From assembly GCA_016744655.1 (NCBI GenBank), contig JADGDY010000003.1, forward strand, positions 1 to 64,000: a stretch of DNA of 64,000 nt. The letters run 5' to 3'. The DNA comes from Bacteroidales bacterium (lineage in GTDB: Bacteria > Bacteroidota > Bacteroidia > Bacteroidales > UBA12170). The translations under genes and the position numbers were made by a program. The notes beneath the pieces were generated by a model. It was not told the origin of the DNA and did not search any database. It saw only the letters and a program-made list of their open reading frames with translations. Below, one piece after another: positions 52,378 through 60,457 of the stretch (within the stretch, counting starts at the first letter, position 1; every line of letters begins with the position of its first letter).

Positions 52378-53705
52378 GATTTATATACATATGGATTTTG
52401 GTATTCTTTACACTCAACCTAAGTGCGCAAAAGATAGATGCCTTTGCCACAGCCAAGAGTAGTAAAAAGAAAGTGCTGTTGGAACAAGGTTTCAAAGTGA
52501 AAGTAAAAGCTTACTCTTCCACATGGTTTACAAAACCACTTGAATTTGACAATATTCAAATGGAAGGTGCATTTGTTCAAACCTTCAAAAGGACCTTGAG
52601 CAGCATGTCTACCGTGAATAAAAAGAAATATGCAAGCCTGGAATTTTATTATATCGTATTCCCTTATCAAACCGGCGAACTCACTTTCCCAGCAATAGAA
52701 ATCAAAGCCAACATCCCACCCGAAGGAGATTATAAAGGCCAAGATATAATATTAAAAACAGAAGCACTTACCATTTTAGTAGAAGAAGTCCCCAATGGAT
52801 ATGATGAAGAAAAATGGATGGTGGCCACTGATGTGAGATTAGAAAATTCTTGGTCGGAAGATTTGAGTCAAGTAAAAATTGGCGATGTCCTAATTAGAAA
52901 AATTACTACTCGTGCCAATGGAACCTTACCCAGTTTTATTGATGCTCCTGCTGTTGAAGAAGTTCAGTTCGCCAGTCTATATGCTCAAGAGCCAACATTT
53001 ACCGATTTAAGAGATGACAAATCGGTGAATGGAAAAAGAGAAGATACTTACTCCTATTTATTGGAGAAAGAAGGAGAATTCACTATCCCTTCTTTGGAGG
53101 TTTCATGGTTCAATCCTGCATTGGGGAAATTCTATAAGCGAGAGCTTCCTGAATATAAAATCATGGTTCTTCCCAATCCTGAAATGGCTTCTTTACATCA
53201 ATTGAGAGATTCTTTAAATGCACTCAACCCAGTTTTTAATGATGAAATGGTGCAAGAAGAGGAGGCCTTCGACTGGAAGAAAGGACTGAAATATGGATTT
53301 TATGCTATCATTTTAGTATTCCTTTTATTAGGTTTATGGAAAACAGTAATAGGAGTCTACAAGCATTATAGAGTAAAAAGATTGGTCTACGAAGAAAGCG
53401 AAAGCTATTACTTCGATAAGTTGATGAAACAAAAGACTGAGAAATCTCTACTCGTACAACTCTATTCATGGCTCAACAGAACTCCCCTTCCTTCTGATGA
53501 AAAAACTATTTCGCATTTGGCAAAAGGAGATTCTGAATATGAAAAAGAATCAGAAAAACTCAAAGCTTCCTTATTTGACTCCTCTAAAAAATCCTCTGGA
53601 AACATAAGAATCATCCAGACAAAAACTAAATATTGGAGGATTCAAAACCTCTTAAAACCAAAGAAGAAAAAAGCAGAAAACGAGCTCCAAGATCTAAACC
53701 CATAA
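52371..53705 (+). CDS. batD: BatD (oxygen tolerance) protein
   Basis: The 444-residue protein has a signal peptide (1-20), beta-rich periplasmic repeats (about 25-270, with YYIVFPYQTGELTFPAIEI and EFTIPSLEVSWFNP), one membrane helix (about 305-325) and a cytoplasmic helical tail. This is the BatD layout. It overlaps the previous gene by 7 bases and closes the operon core. The HAD-type lipoprotein follows after 4 bases. Confidence 0.92.
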   Translation: MVRFIYIWILVFFTLNLSAQKIDAFATAKSSKKKVLLEQGFKVKVKAYSSTWFTKPLEFDNIQMEGAFVQTFKRTLSSMSTVNKKKYASLEFYYIVFPYQTGELTFPAIEIKANIPPEGDYKGQDIILKTEALTILVEEVPNGYDEEKWMVATDVRLENSWSEDLSQVKIGDVLIRKITTRANGTLPSFIDAPAVEEVQFASLYAQEPTFTDLRDDKSVNGKREDTYSYLLEKEGEFTIPSLEVSWFNPALGKFYKRELPEYKIMVLPNPEMASLHQLRDSLNALNPVFNDEMVQEEEAFDWKKGLKYGFYAIILVFLLLGLWKTVIGVYKHYRVKRLVYEESESYYFDKLMKQKTEKSLLVQLYSWLNRTPLPSDEKTISHLAKGDSEYEKESEKLKASLFDSSKKSSGNIRIIQTKTKYWRIQNLLKPKKKKAENELQDLNP

Positions 53706-53709
53706 AATA

Positions 53710-54744
53710 ATGCCCATGAAAAGTAAATTAATTATCAGCCTATTTAGCTTTATCCTTCTCATTTCTTTCACAGCCTGTGATGTAAATGTAAAAGTAAAAA
53801 ATAAAGAAGACAAAAAAGAATATCTAGCATCTTGGAATGACAGCCCAAGCAAGCAAAACATTATCAATTTTGTGGAAGAAGTAACAAATGAAAGCAGTCC
53901 TAATTTCATTAAAATAGAAGATAGAATTGCCACCTTTGATAATGACGGAAACCTATGGGCAGAACAGCCTTACTATTTTCAGCTTCGTTTTGCTATGGAT
54001 ATGATTCAAATGATGGCTCCTGAACATCCAGAATGGAAAGACGATGAATCATTTCAAGCTGCAATAAATAAGGATATTGAAGCCGTGCTTCATTCTGGAG
54101 ATGAAGGCATAACAAAGATATTAATGACTTCTCATACCGGAAATACAGCGGAAGAATTCCAAGCTAGTGTTATAGAATGGGTGAATTCAGCTAAACATCC
54201 TAAAACTGGGAAACTCTATAAAGAAATGGTTTATCAACCTATGCTGGAATTATTGGATTATTTAAGAGACCATGATTTTAAACTCTTTATTGTAAGCGGC
54301 GGTGGTATTGACTTTATGAGAGCTTTCGCCGATGAAGTTTATAATATTCCCAAGGACCAAATTATTGGAAGCACCATAGAAACTGATTTTGTTATTACTG
54401 AAAATGGTCCTCAAATTCTTCGTTTACCAGAATTGAATTTCAACAACGACAAAAAAGGAAAACCCATTGCTATCAATCGACATATTGGTAGAATTCCTGT
54501 ATTTGCTTCAGGCAATTCCGATGGTGATTTACAAATGATGGAATATACAGATTCAGGAGATGGAGAGAGGTTTGTGCTTTACCTACATCATACCGATGCA
54601 GAAAGAGAATGGGCTTACGATAGAGATTCTCATATTGGCCGTTTAGATAAAGGCCTAGATGAATCCACAGCAAATGGTTGGACCGTTATTGATATGAAAA
54701 AGGATTGGAAGGTGATTTATCCTTTTGAGTTATCAAACAAATAG
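53710..54744 (+). CDS. Lipoprotein HAD-family phosphatase
   Basis: The 344-residue protein has a lipoprotein signal (lipobox SFTAC, Cys about 23) and a HAD fold: TFDNDGNLW (nucleophile Asp plus second Asp), FIVSGGGIDF (motif II Ser) and ASGNSDGDLQMM (motif IV). The cap region resembles the phosphoserine-phosphatase-like group. It would dephosphorylate an unknown compound in the periplasm. Its position 4 bases after batD suggests cotranscription with the MoxR-Bat genes. A second ATG at 53716 is also possible. Confidence 0.88.
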   Translation: MPMKSKLIISLFSFILLISFTACDVNVKVKNKEDKKEYLASWNDSPSKQNIINFVEEVTNESSPNFIKIEDRIATFDNDGNLWAEQPYYFQLRFAMDMIQMMAPEHPEWKDDESFQAAINKDIEAVLHSGDEGITKILMTSHTGNTAEEFQASVIEWVNSAKHPKTGKLYKEMVYQPMLELLDYLRDHDFKLFIVSGGGIDFMRAFADEVYNIPKDQIIGSTIETDFVITENGPQILRLPELNFNNDKKGKPIAINRHIGRIPVFASGNSDGDLQMMEYTDSGDGERFVLYLHHTDAEREWAYDRDSHIGRLDKGLDESTANGWTVIDMKKDWKVIYPFELSNK

Positions 54745-54767
54745 TGGATTAACCTAATTATTTACTT

Positions 54768-54775
54768 TACCTTTG
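54768..54775 (+). promoter_or_regulatory. -7 box of the lipoprotein gene at 54812
   Basis: TACCTTTG matches TAnnTTTG. Initiation near 54782 makes the upstream in-frame ATG at 54782 unusable and supports ATG 54812. Confidence 0.5.
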
Positions 54776-54811
54776 TAAGGTTTGGTTAAACTTTATCTAT
54801 ATTCCTATATT

Positions 54812-55312
54812 ATGAAAAAGATTCTCTTAATTGCAATATGTGTTATTCTCCTTATTTCCTGTAATAAAGATAAAAGTGAAACTATTTACGGCACAACTAT
54901 TAATATACATACTGACATATCTTTTCGAAATTTTGCAGTTGAAGACCTGTTAAATGAAACAACAATAAATCACTACTACATTGATAGTATGAAGTTATAT
55001 TATCAATTTAATGATGGTATTACTGAAGTATATAATGAAAACATGGCATCACCAAGAAACATCATGTTTATCACCGAAAAAGCCCCTTATCGTTTACGCA
55101 TATTCACAAATGTAAATATTGAAAATATAATTAGTGATTCAGCTGGGATAAAAACTGGAGAAAGCCTAAGTTATTTAAAACTAAATAATTTTGATACCGA
55201 CACTATTAAGAACAGATGGCATATTTCAAAACATTCAACAATTGTTTCCGAGATCTGGTATAATGGTGAACATATCCCTAATCATCAACATGGTTTCGAA
55301 ATCGTCAAATAA
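54812..55312 (+). CDS. Small lipoprotein of unknown function
   Basis: The protein of about 166 residues starts MKKILLIAICVILLISCNKD, with lipobox LISC. The mature part is beta-rich, with no family I recognise. The frame also opens at 54782, but the -7 box at 54768-54775 places the transcript start there, so 54812 is used. It has its own promoter and no obvious partner. Confidence 0.75.
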   Translation: MKKILLIAICVILLISCNKDKSETIYGTTINIHTDISFRNFAVEDLLNETTINHYYIDSMKLYYQFNDGITEVYNENMASPRNIMFITEKAPYRLRIFTNVNIENIISDSAGIKTGESLSYLKLNNFDTDTIKNRWHISKHSTIVSEIWYNGEHIPNHQHGFEIVK

Positions 55313-55440
55313 CTAATGAACAACAATTCGATTTTAAGATAGTTGCTTATCCAAAGTCTTTCGATAAATAAACTCCATTTTCTTATCATTTAACCACCAT
55401 TATGTAAAGATTATCCATTTTTCTTATCGTATTCTTTGTC

Positions 55441-55513
55441 TTATGTAAAGATTACTTGATTTTCTTTACATAATACACTACATTTGTAAAGAATATTTCA
55501 AAATCTTTACAAA
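55441..55513. promoter_or_regulatory. Paired palindromic operators over the fic promoter
   Basis: Operator 1 is TTATGTAAAG (55441-55450) with its exact inverse CTTTACATAA (55464-55473). Operator 2 is TTTGTAAAGA (55483-55492) with TCTTTACAAA (55504-55513), reaching the first base of the fic start codon. A further half-site TTATGTAAAG lies at 55400-55409. They share the TGTAAAG core and flank and cover the promoter elements, as an autoregulatory operator would. Confidence 0.75.
55455..55486 (+). promoter_or_regulatory. Promoter of the Fic gene
   Basis: CTTG (55455-55458) and TACATTTG (55479-55486) are 20 bases apart. Initiation near 55493 gives a leader of about 20 bases. The -33 side lies in operator 1 and the -7 box overlaps operator 2. 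Confidence 0.6.
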
Positions 55514-56589
55514 TGGAAAAATTCATTTTGGAAAAACTTCCTTTTAAAAAGGATATAGAAAGCAAGAAAGTTTTAAAGCGATTGGCTCAAGCTCATAGAG
55601 CATTGGCTGAATTGAAAGGATATGTTTCGTCCATTCCAAATGAAAACATCCTCATCAATACGCTTTCTTTAGAAGAAGCCAAAGACAGTTCTGCCATAGA
55701 AAACATCATTACAACCCATGATGATTTATACAAAACAGGGTTAGAACTAGATGGGTTTAACTCCATGGAATCAAAGGAAGTACAGAATTATATTTCCGCC
55801 ATTAAAAAAGGATTTTCATTAATCGCAAAACACAACATTCTCAGTAATAATGATATTATCGAAATTCAAGCAGAATTAGAAAAAAATAATGCTGGAATTA
55901 GAAAAGGTCCTGGAACTACACTGAAAAACGCCAGTACTGGAGCAATTGTTTACACACCTCCTCAGGACTATGATACCATTATGGATTATATGAGTAACCT
56001 CTCAGAGTTTATCAATTATTCAGATTCCTCCGATTTAGACCCATTGACAAAGATGGCTATTATACATTTTCAGTTTGAAAGCATTCATCCATTTTACGAT
56101 GGAAATGGGAGAACTGGGAGAATTATCAATGTGCTTTACTTGGTCATGAACGATTTATTGAATCTTCCCATTCTTTATATGAGCAAATTCATCATTGAAA
56201 ACAAGAGAGAATATTACAAGCTCTTACAAACTGTCAGAAATAATGATGAATGGGAAGAGTGGCTTTTATATATGATAGAAGCAGTTGAAAACATTGCAAA
56301 AGAAACCATTATTCAAATTCGATTGATTAAAGAGTTAATGATGGAGTTCAAACAAACTTTAAGGAGTAATTATAAATTTTATAGTCAGGATTTATTGAAC
56401 AATCTCTTTAAACATCCCTATACAAAAATTGAATATATAGAAAGAGACCTTGGCGTTTCGCGTATTACTGCTGCTAACTATTTAAACAAGTTGGCTAAGG
56501 ATGGTCTTCTGGTTAAGAAAAAGTTAGGTGTAGGAAACTACTACATCAACCATCGATTATTTGCCATCCTTACTAAAGACAACATATAA
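55513..56589 (+). CDS. Fic-family protein with N-terminal inhibitory motif and winged helix
   Basis: The 358-residue protein has the Fic core motif HPFYDGNGRTGR starting at residue 192, with catalytic His193-type position and anion-binding GNGR. Fic enzymes transfer AMP from ATP to Ser/Thr/Tyr of target proteins. An inhibitory (S/T)xxxE(G/N) motif SSAIEN at about 59-64 makes it a class II, self-inhibited member. A C-terminal winged helix (about 295-345: YIERDLGVSRITAANYLNKL) suggests it binds DNA. Palindromes at 55441-55513 are its likely operators. It is a single-gene unit without an adjacent antitoxin. Confidence 0.93.
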   Translation: MEKFILEKLPFKKDIESKKVLKRLAQAHRALAELKGYVSSIPNENILINTLSLEEAKDSSAIENIITTHDDLYKTGLELDGFNSMESKEVQNYISAIKKGFSLIAKHNILSNNDIIEIQAELEKNNAGIRKGPGTTLKNASTGAIVYTPPQDYDTIMDYMSNLSEFINYSDSSDLDPLTKMAIIHFQFESIHPFYDGNGRTGRIINVLYLVMNDLLNLPILYMSKFIIENKREYYKLLQTVRNNDEWEEWLLYMIEAVENIAKETIIQIRLIKELMMEFKQTLRSNYKFYSQDLLNNLFKHPYTKIEYIERDLGVSRITAANYLNKLAKDGLLVKKKLGVGNYYINHRLFAILTKDNI

Positions 56590-56655
56590 AAGAAGCTAAG
56601 GTCAATATTTGTAGATAAACTCATACTTTCATTTGAACAATTATTTTAACAAAGC

Positions 56656-56734
56656 TAGCGCGTATTTGCAATCCGTGCATTTAAAATATACTTTTTACTG
56701 TTATTATATTTGCACGGAAAACATTTCCGCGCTA
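56656..56734. repeat. REP-like inverted pair upstream of the SiaB-like gene
   Basis: TAGCGCG (56656-56662) and CCGTGCA (56673-56679) are mirrored by TGCACGG (56711-56717) and CGCGCTA (56728-56734) with equal 10-base gaps. Each arm also folds on itself (GCGCG...CGTGC and GCACGG...CCGCGC). The SiaB-like promoter box overlaps the right arm. Confidence 0.65.
56705..56712 (+). promoter_or_regulatory. -7 box of the SiaB/SiaC-like operon
   Basis: TATATTTG followed by C is a perfect TAnnTTTGC match. It initiates near 56719, giving a leader of about 144 bases that contains the right arm of the REP-like pair. Confidence 0.5.
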
Positions 56735-56862
56735 ACCAATTGTATGTTATAAGTCATTTCTTTGGTATTTATAGCTTTTAATAAAAGCATGCGTTTGCCT
56801 TGTCCACATTTGCTTTTCTCCCTAAAATTCAGCATATTTGTTGTGCTTCCAGAATTAAAATT

Positions 56863-57387
56863 ATGAACGCAAAAACCCTGACTACAGTCCTTCGTTATCA
56901 TGGGGAAATCAATGGCCCTATCATAAGTGAATTATTAGATGATTTAGATTTTAAGTGCATCAACCTTGATATACCAGATAAATTGAGAAAAAAGATTTTC
57001 AATATCGCGGTAGAAATGTTTCAAAACCTATATCATTATACTAGAGATTTAGTATTAGAAGGAATGAAAGATGAAGAGATAAGAGTTGTATTTTTGTCCT
57101 TTGAAATGGATGAAGATTGCTACTTATTGCATACTCAGAATTTCATTCTAAACAAAGATGAAGATAGGCTGATACAGAAGATTGACAAAGTCAATAAAAT
57201 GGATAGCAAAGAACTTCGAGTCTATTACAGACAAGTATTAAATAATGAGGAATTCTCTGATAAAGGTGGCGCAGGATTAGGCTTTATAGATATGAAAAAA
57301 AGGTCTGGCGAACATTTATCATACAGCATAGAAAAGGTGAATGAAAATTTAAGAAAATATACTTTAATAGTAAAAGTGAAGAAATAA
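56863..57387 (+). CDS. SiaB-like protein kinase (GHKL type)
   Basis: The protein of about 174 residues starts MNAKTLTTVLRYHGEINGPI. It shows RKKIFNIAVEMFQNLYHYT, an N-box-like helix with the Asn of GHKL ATPases, and GGAGLGFIDMKKRSG, a G-box-like nucleotide lid. This is the pattern of SiaB family kinases that phosphorylate SiaC. The frame extends to ATG 56800, but the family start and the promoter favour 56863. The SiaC-like gene follows 1 base after its stop. Confidence 0.82.
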   Translation: MNAKTLTTVLRYHGEINGPIISELLDDLDFKCINLDIPDKLRKKIFNIAVEMFQNLYHYTRDLVLEGMKDEEIRVVFLSFEMDEDCYLLHTQNFILNKDEDRLIQKIDKVNKMDSKELRVYYRQVLNNEEFSDKGGAGLGFIDMKKRSGEHLSYSIEKVNENLRKYTLIVKVKK

Positions 57388-57388
57388 T

Positions 57389-57772
57389 ATGGAACATTTA
57401 AAAATTGAAGGAACCAAGCAAAGTCCATTTGTAGATTTCGATGCCGATGCAGGAAAACTAGAATTAAGTGGCAGAAGTATTCCAGAGAATTCTTTTGAAT
57501 TCTACAATCCATTATTAGAATGGCTGATGGAATACGCCAAAAGTCCAAAAGAGGAGACTGTCTTAAAGGTTTATCTTGAATATTTCAACACCTCCTCTTC
57601 AAAATACATTCTCGAAGTTTTAAAAAAGCTGAAAGAAGTTATAAAAGGCGGAGGAGCAGTACGAGTAGATTGGTGCTACGATGAAGACGATGAAGAAATG
57701 ATGGAAACCGGTGAAGATTATGAAGACGTTACTGGATTGGAATTTGAATATCACGAGATAGAGGAAGAATAA
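57389..57772 (+). CDS. SiaC-family (DUF1987) regulatory phosphoprotein
   Basis: The 127-residue protein matches the SiaC/DUF1987 fold: a STAS-like module with SPFVDFDADAGKLELSGRS, ENSFEFYNPLLEWL and YLEYFNTSSSKYILEVL, the last holding the Ser/Thr phosphorylated by the kinase partner. SiaC controls cyclic-di-GMP or biofilm signalling in pseudomonads. The target here is unknown. The C-terminus is highly acidic. It lies between the SiaB-like kinase and a membrane coiled-coil protein, with near-zero spacing. Confidence 0.9.
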   Translation: MEHLKIEGTKQSPFVDFDADAGKLELSGRSIPENSFEFYNPLLEWLMEYAKSPKEETVLKVYLEYFNTSSSKYILEVLKKLKEVIKGGGAVRVDWCYDEDDEEMMETGEDYEDVTGLEFEYHEIEEE

Positions 57773-57777
57773 GGGGA

Positions 57778-58329
57778 ATGGCCAAAAGAAAACGCAAAGA
57801 AAATATCTTCCAGAAAGAGAAAGCCTATATTCAAGAAGCTACCGAATTTCTGGAAACTGAGGACGCTCAGCAATTAGACAAACTCACCGATGGATATAAA
57901 TCCATCACCGAGAACTATTCTGAGCTCCTCGACCAAATCACTCTCATTACTCGTATTAGCGACCGACTACAAAAGAAACTAGACCAAACCAACGACAAAC
58001 TTGCCACACTAAACGACCAGCTCAACGATAAAAATGTAGAGCTTCAAAATACCATTGACGATTTGGTAAAAGCACGAGTGGGTAGAAAAGCGACTACTAT
58101 TGTATTTGTTTTTGCCCTTATCCTTTTTGTATTTTCCGAAGCCTTAATAGAACCCTATATCGATTCTTATGCCGATAATATTTATTTGAGCTTAGCCATA
58201 AAAGCGATTATTGCCATGTCGATAAAACCACTGGAAATGCTGGTTGAAAATAGCATGATGAAGTCGGCAAGAAAACAAAGTTTAAAGCAAAGAGAATTGA
58301 AAAAAGTAAGTGAAACCCATAAAAAATAG
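57778..58329 (+). CDS. Coiled-coil membrane protein of the Sia-like operon
   Basis: The 183-residue protein has a long coiled coil (about 15-100) with heptad Leu/Ile and many Asp/Lys, then two membrane segments (about 103-125 and 137-155) and a basic tail. No catalytic domain is seen. It probably serves as the membrane-bound partner of the SiaB/SiaC-like pair, though that is inferred from linkage. It starts 5 bases after the SiaC-like stop, preceded by AGGGGA. Confidence 0.75.
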   Translation: MAKRKRKENIFQKEKAYIQEATEFLETEDAQQLDKLTDGYKSITENYSELLDQITLITRISDRLQKKLDQTNDKLATLNDQLNDKNVELQNTIDDLVKARVGRKATTIVFVFALILFVFSEALIEPYIDSYADNIYLSLAIKAIIAMSIKPLEMLVENSMMKSARKQSLKQRELKKVSETHKK

Positions 58330-58459
58330 AACTTCCAACCTGGATTCGACATTAAATATCACCACATTTTCAGATAATTAGCTCATATTCGAATCAAATT
58401 TATGAAGAGCTATCGGGATAACTCAATGAAATTTGATGAAGAAGATGAGTTAATTATAG

Positions 58460-58581
58460 AAATCCACTTGTGGAAAAGTCAATAACACATCATCTTTTTA
58501 CTGAAATCCAATTGATATAGCCTGCTATATCTTCTTGAATTCCAGATCAAATCTGATGCAGTATTGACTTTCTGTGGATTT
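58460..58581. repeat. 122-bp palindromic element
   Basis: The arms AAATCCAC (58460-58467) plus AAAGTCAATA (58475-58484) are mirrored by TATTGACTTT (58562-58571) plus GTGGATTT (58574-58581). Inside are two smaller exact hairpins, GATATAGC/GCTATATC and CAGAT/ATCTG. It follows the Sia-like operon and could double as a transcription barrier. Confidence 0.65.
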
Positions 58582-58627
58582 ATTTAATAATCGAATTCAG
58601 GTTTTTAATTATAATTTTCAATGCACC

Positions 58628-58658
58628 TTTGTCTATCTCATTATTCTCACTAATTTTG
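58628..58658 (+). promoter_or_regulatory. Promoter of hpt-adk-obg
   Basis: TTTG (58628-58631) and TAATTTTG (58651-58658) are exactly 19 bases apart, a perfect consensus match. Initiation near 58665 gives a leader of about 60 bases. Confidence 0.75.
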
Positions 58659-58725
58659 TAGATTATTATTTATTAAACAATGTGGTATTTAATTACCTAA
58701 TTTTATTTTTTCAAAACAAGGAACT

Positions 58726-59268
58726 ATGGAAGCTAAAACAGTAAAACTTCACGATAAAGAGTTTAAAATTTCAATTCCAGCAAAGGAAATAGACGAATCG
58801 ATTTCTAAAGTTGCCGATAGAATCAATGTGGATTATGAAGGTAAAAACCCTTTATTCATCATCGTTTTAAACGGTGCATTTATGTTTGCTTCCGATTTAT
58901 TGAAAAAAATCCATATCGATTGTGAAATCACATTTGTTAAACTATCTTCTTATGTGGGTACAAAAAGTTCACATGTGGTAAGAGAAGTTATTGGCCTCGA
59001 CAAATCTTTGGCAGGCCGAAATGTAATTGTGGTTGAAGATATCATTGATACTGGAATTACTATGCACGACACCCTTCCTAAGCTAAAACAAATGGAAGCG
59101 GCTGATGTAAAAATCGCCACTCTATTATTCAAACCAAAAGCTTTCCAAAAAGATTTTCCAATTGATTATATCGGAATGGATATTGCTAACGATTTCATTG
59201 TAGGCTATGGCCTTGATTACGATGGACTTGGAAGAAACCTTCCTGATATATACAAAATCATTGACTAA
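58726..59268 (+). CDS. hpt: Hypoxanthine phosphoribosyltransferase
   Basis: The 180-residue purine salvage enzyme makes IMP (and GMP) from the base and PRPP. The PRPP-binding loop is VIVVEDIIDTGITM with the two Asp/Glu before DTG. The flexible loop region SSYVGTKSS and the base-binding GLDYDGLGRNLP end are also present. It begins a set with adk (16 bases downstream) and obg, a common Bacteroidetes order. Confidence 0.96.
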   Translation: MEAKTVKLHDKEFKISIPAKEIDESISKVADRINVDYEGKNPLFIIVLNGAFMFASDLLKKIHIDCEITFVKLSSYVGTKSSHVVREVIGLDKSLAGRNVIVVEDIIDTGITMHDTLPKLKQMEAADVKIATLLFKPKAFQKDFPIDYIGMDIANDFIVGYGLDYDGLGRNLPDIYKIID

Positions 59269-59284
59269 AACTAAAACCTAAGAT

Positions 59285-60454
59285 ATGTTAAACATCGCAT
59301 TATTTGGCCCTCCGGGAGCCGGAAAAGGAACACAATCTAAACTACTTTTAGAGAAATACAACCTCACTTATATTTCTACGGGTGATATTCTCCGACAAGA
59401 AATTGCTGCAGGTAGTATTTTAGGAATGAAAGCAAAAAACATCATCGAAAAAGGGGGACTGGCCTCTGATGAAGTAATCGTTCAGATTATTGAAGAAAGA
59501 ATTACCAAAGACGAAAACTCCGATGGTATTCTCTTCGATGGATTTCCGAGAACAACTGTGCAGGCCTATATCTTAGATGGTTTATTATTAAGACAAAACA
59601 CCTCCCTTTCTGCCATGTTGAGCTTAGAAGTTCCTATGGACGAGCTCATAGAAAGAATGATGGAGAGAGCCAAAACTTCAGGAAGAAAAGATGATACTTT
59701 AGAGATTATCAAATTCCGAATGGAGGAATATGAAAACAAGACGAAACCTGTTGCTGATTTTTATAAAGCGAAGGGCTTGTATCATCCAATAAAAGGAACA
59801 GGAACTATTGAAAACATTTTCAATAAGCTAACAGATACTATTACAACTACTTTGAAGAAGAAATTAATCAATGTAGTATTGTATGGCCCTCCAGGTTCTG
59901 GTAAAGGAACACAAGCTGAGAAAATTGCAGAAAAATATAACCTTGTTTATATTTCTACCGGACAGTTACTTCGCAAAGAAATGAGAGAAGAAACAGAAAT
60001 AGGTAAATCTGTAACTCACTTTATGCAAAAAGGAGAAATAGTACCTGATGAAATTGCCATTCAACTGATTGAAAGAAAAATCAAAAGACATCCAGAAGCC
60101 AATGGGTTTATCTTTAAGGGTTTCCCAAGAACTATTGTTCAAGCTTATATTTTGGATGGATTATTACTTAAACTAAACCAATCGGTATCTGTAGCAATTG
60201 GTATTGAAGCTTCCACATTGGAGTGTTTCAAAAGATTATCTCATAGAGGTAAAACAGAAAGCGGACGACCTTACGATGAAGATATGGAACTTATCATCAA
60301 CAGATTAGATGAATTCTATACGAGAACACAAATCGTTGGTGACTATTATAAGAAACATAATAAATTTACAACTATTGACGGTCATGGAACTCAAGATGAA
60401 ATCTTTGAGCGCTTGGTTGAGAAAATAGACAACACATTAACAACCGGGAGGTAA
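59285..60454 (+). CDS. adk: Tandem-duplicated adenylate kinase
   Basis: At 389 residues it is twice the usual short-form Adk. Domain 1 (about 1-192) has FGPPGAGKGTQ, STGDILRQE, FDGFPRT (85-90) and SGRKDD. Domain 2 (about 193-389) has YGPPGSGKGTQ, STGQLLRKE, FKGFPRT (278-283) and SGRPYDED. Both keep VQAYILDGLLL after the GFPRT motif, showing duplication of one parent. The Asp before GFPRT, which helps place magnesium, is Lys in domain 2, so this half may be weak or regulatory. The enzyme interconverts ATP plus AMP and two ADP. Confidence 0.92.
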   Translation: MLNIALFGPPGAGKGTQSKLLLEKYNLTYISTGDILRQEIAAGSILGMKAKNIIEKGGLASDEVIVQIIEERITKDENSDGILFDGFPRTTVQAYILDGLLLRQNTSLSAMLSLEVPMDELIERMMERAKTSGRKDDTLEIIKFRMEEYENKTKPVADFYKAKGLYHPIKGTGTIENIFNKLTDTITTTLKKKLINVVLYGPPGSGKGTQAEKIAEKYNLVYISTGQLLRKEMREETEIGKSVTHFMQKGEIVPDEIAIQLIERKIKRHPEANGFIFKGFPRTIVQAYILDGLLLKLNQSVSVAIGIEASTLECFKRLSHRGKTESGRPYDEDMELIINRLDEFYTRTQIVGDYYKKHNKFTTIDGHGTQDEIFERLVEKIDNTLTTGR

Positions 60455-60457
60455 TTC

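Larger units (their letters stand above)
58330..58725. other. Intergenic region with palindromic element and hpt promoter
   Basis: About 396 bases without a gene. The centre is a 122-bp palindrome (58460-58581), and the right side carries the hpt promoter (58628-58658). Confidence 0.65.
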
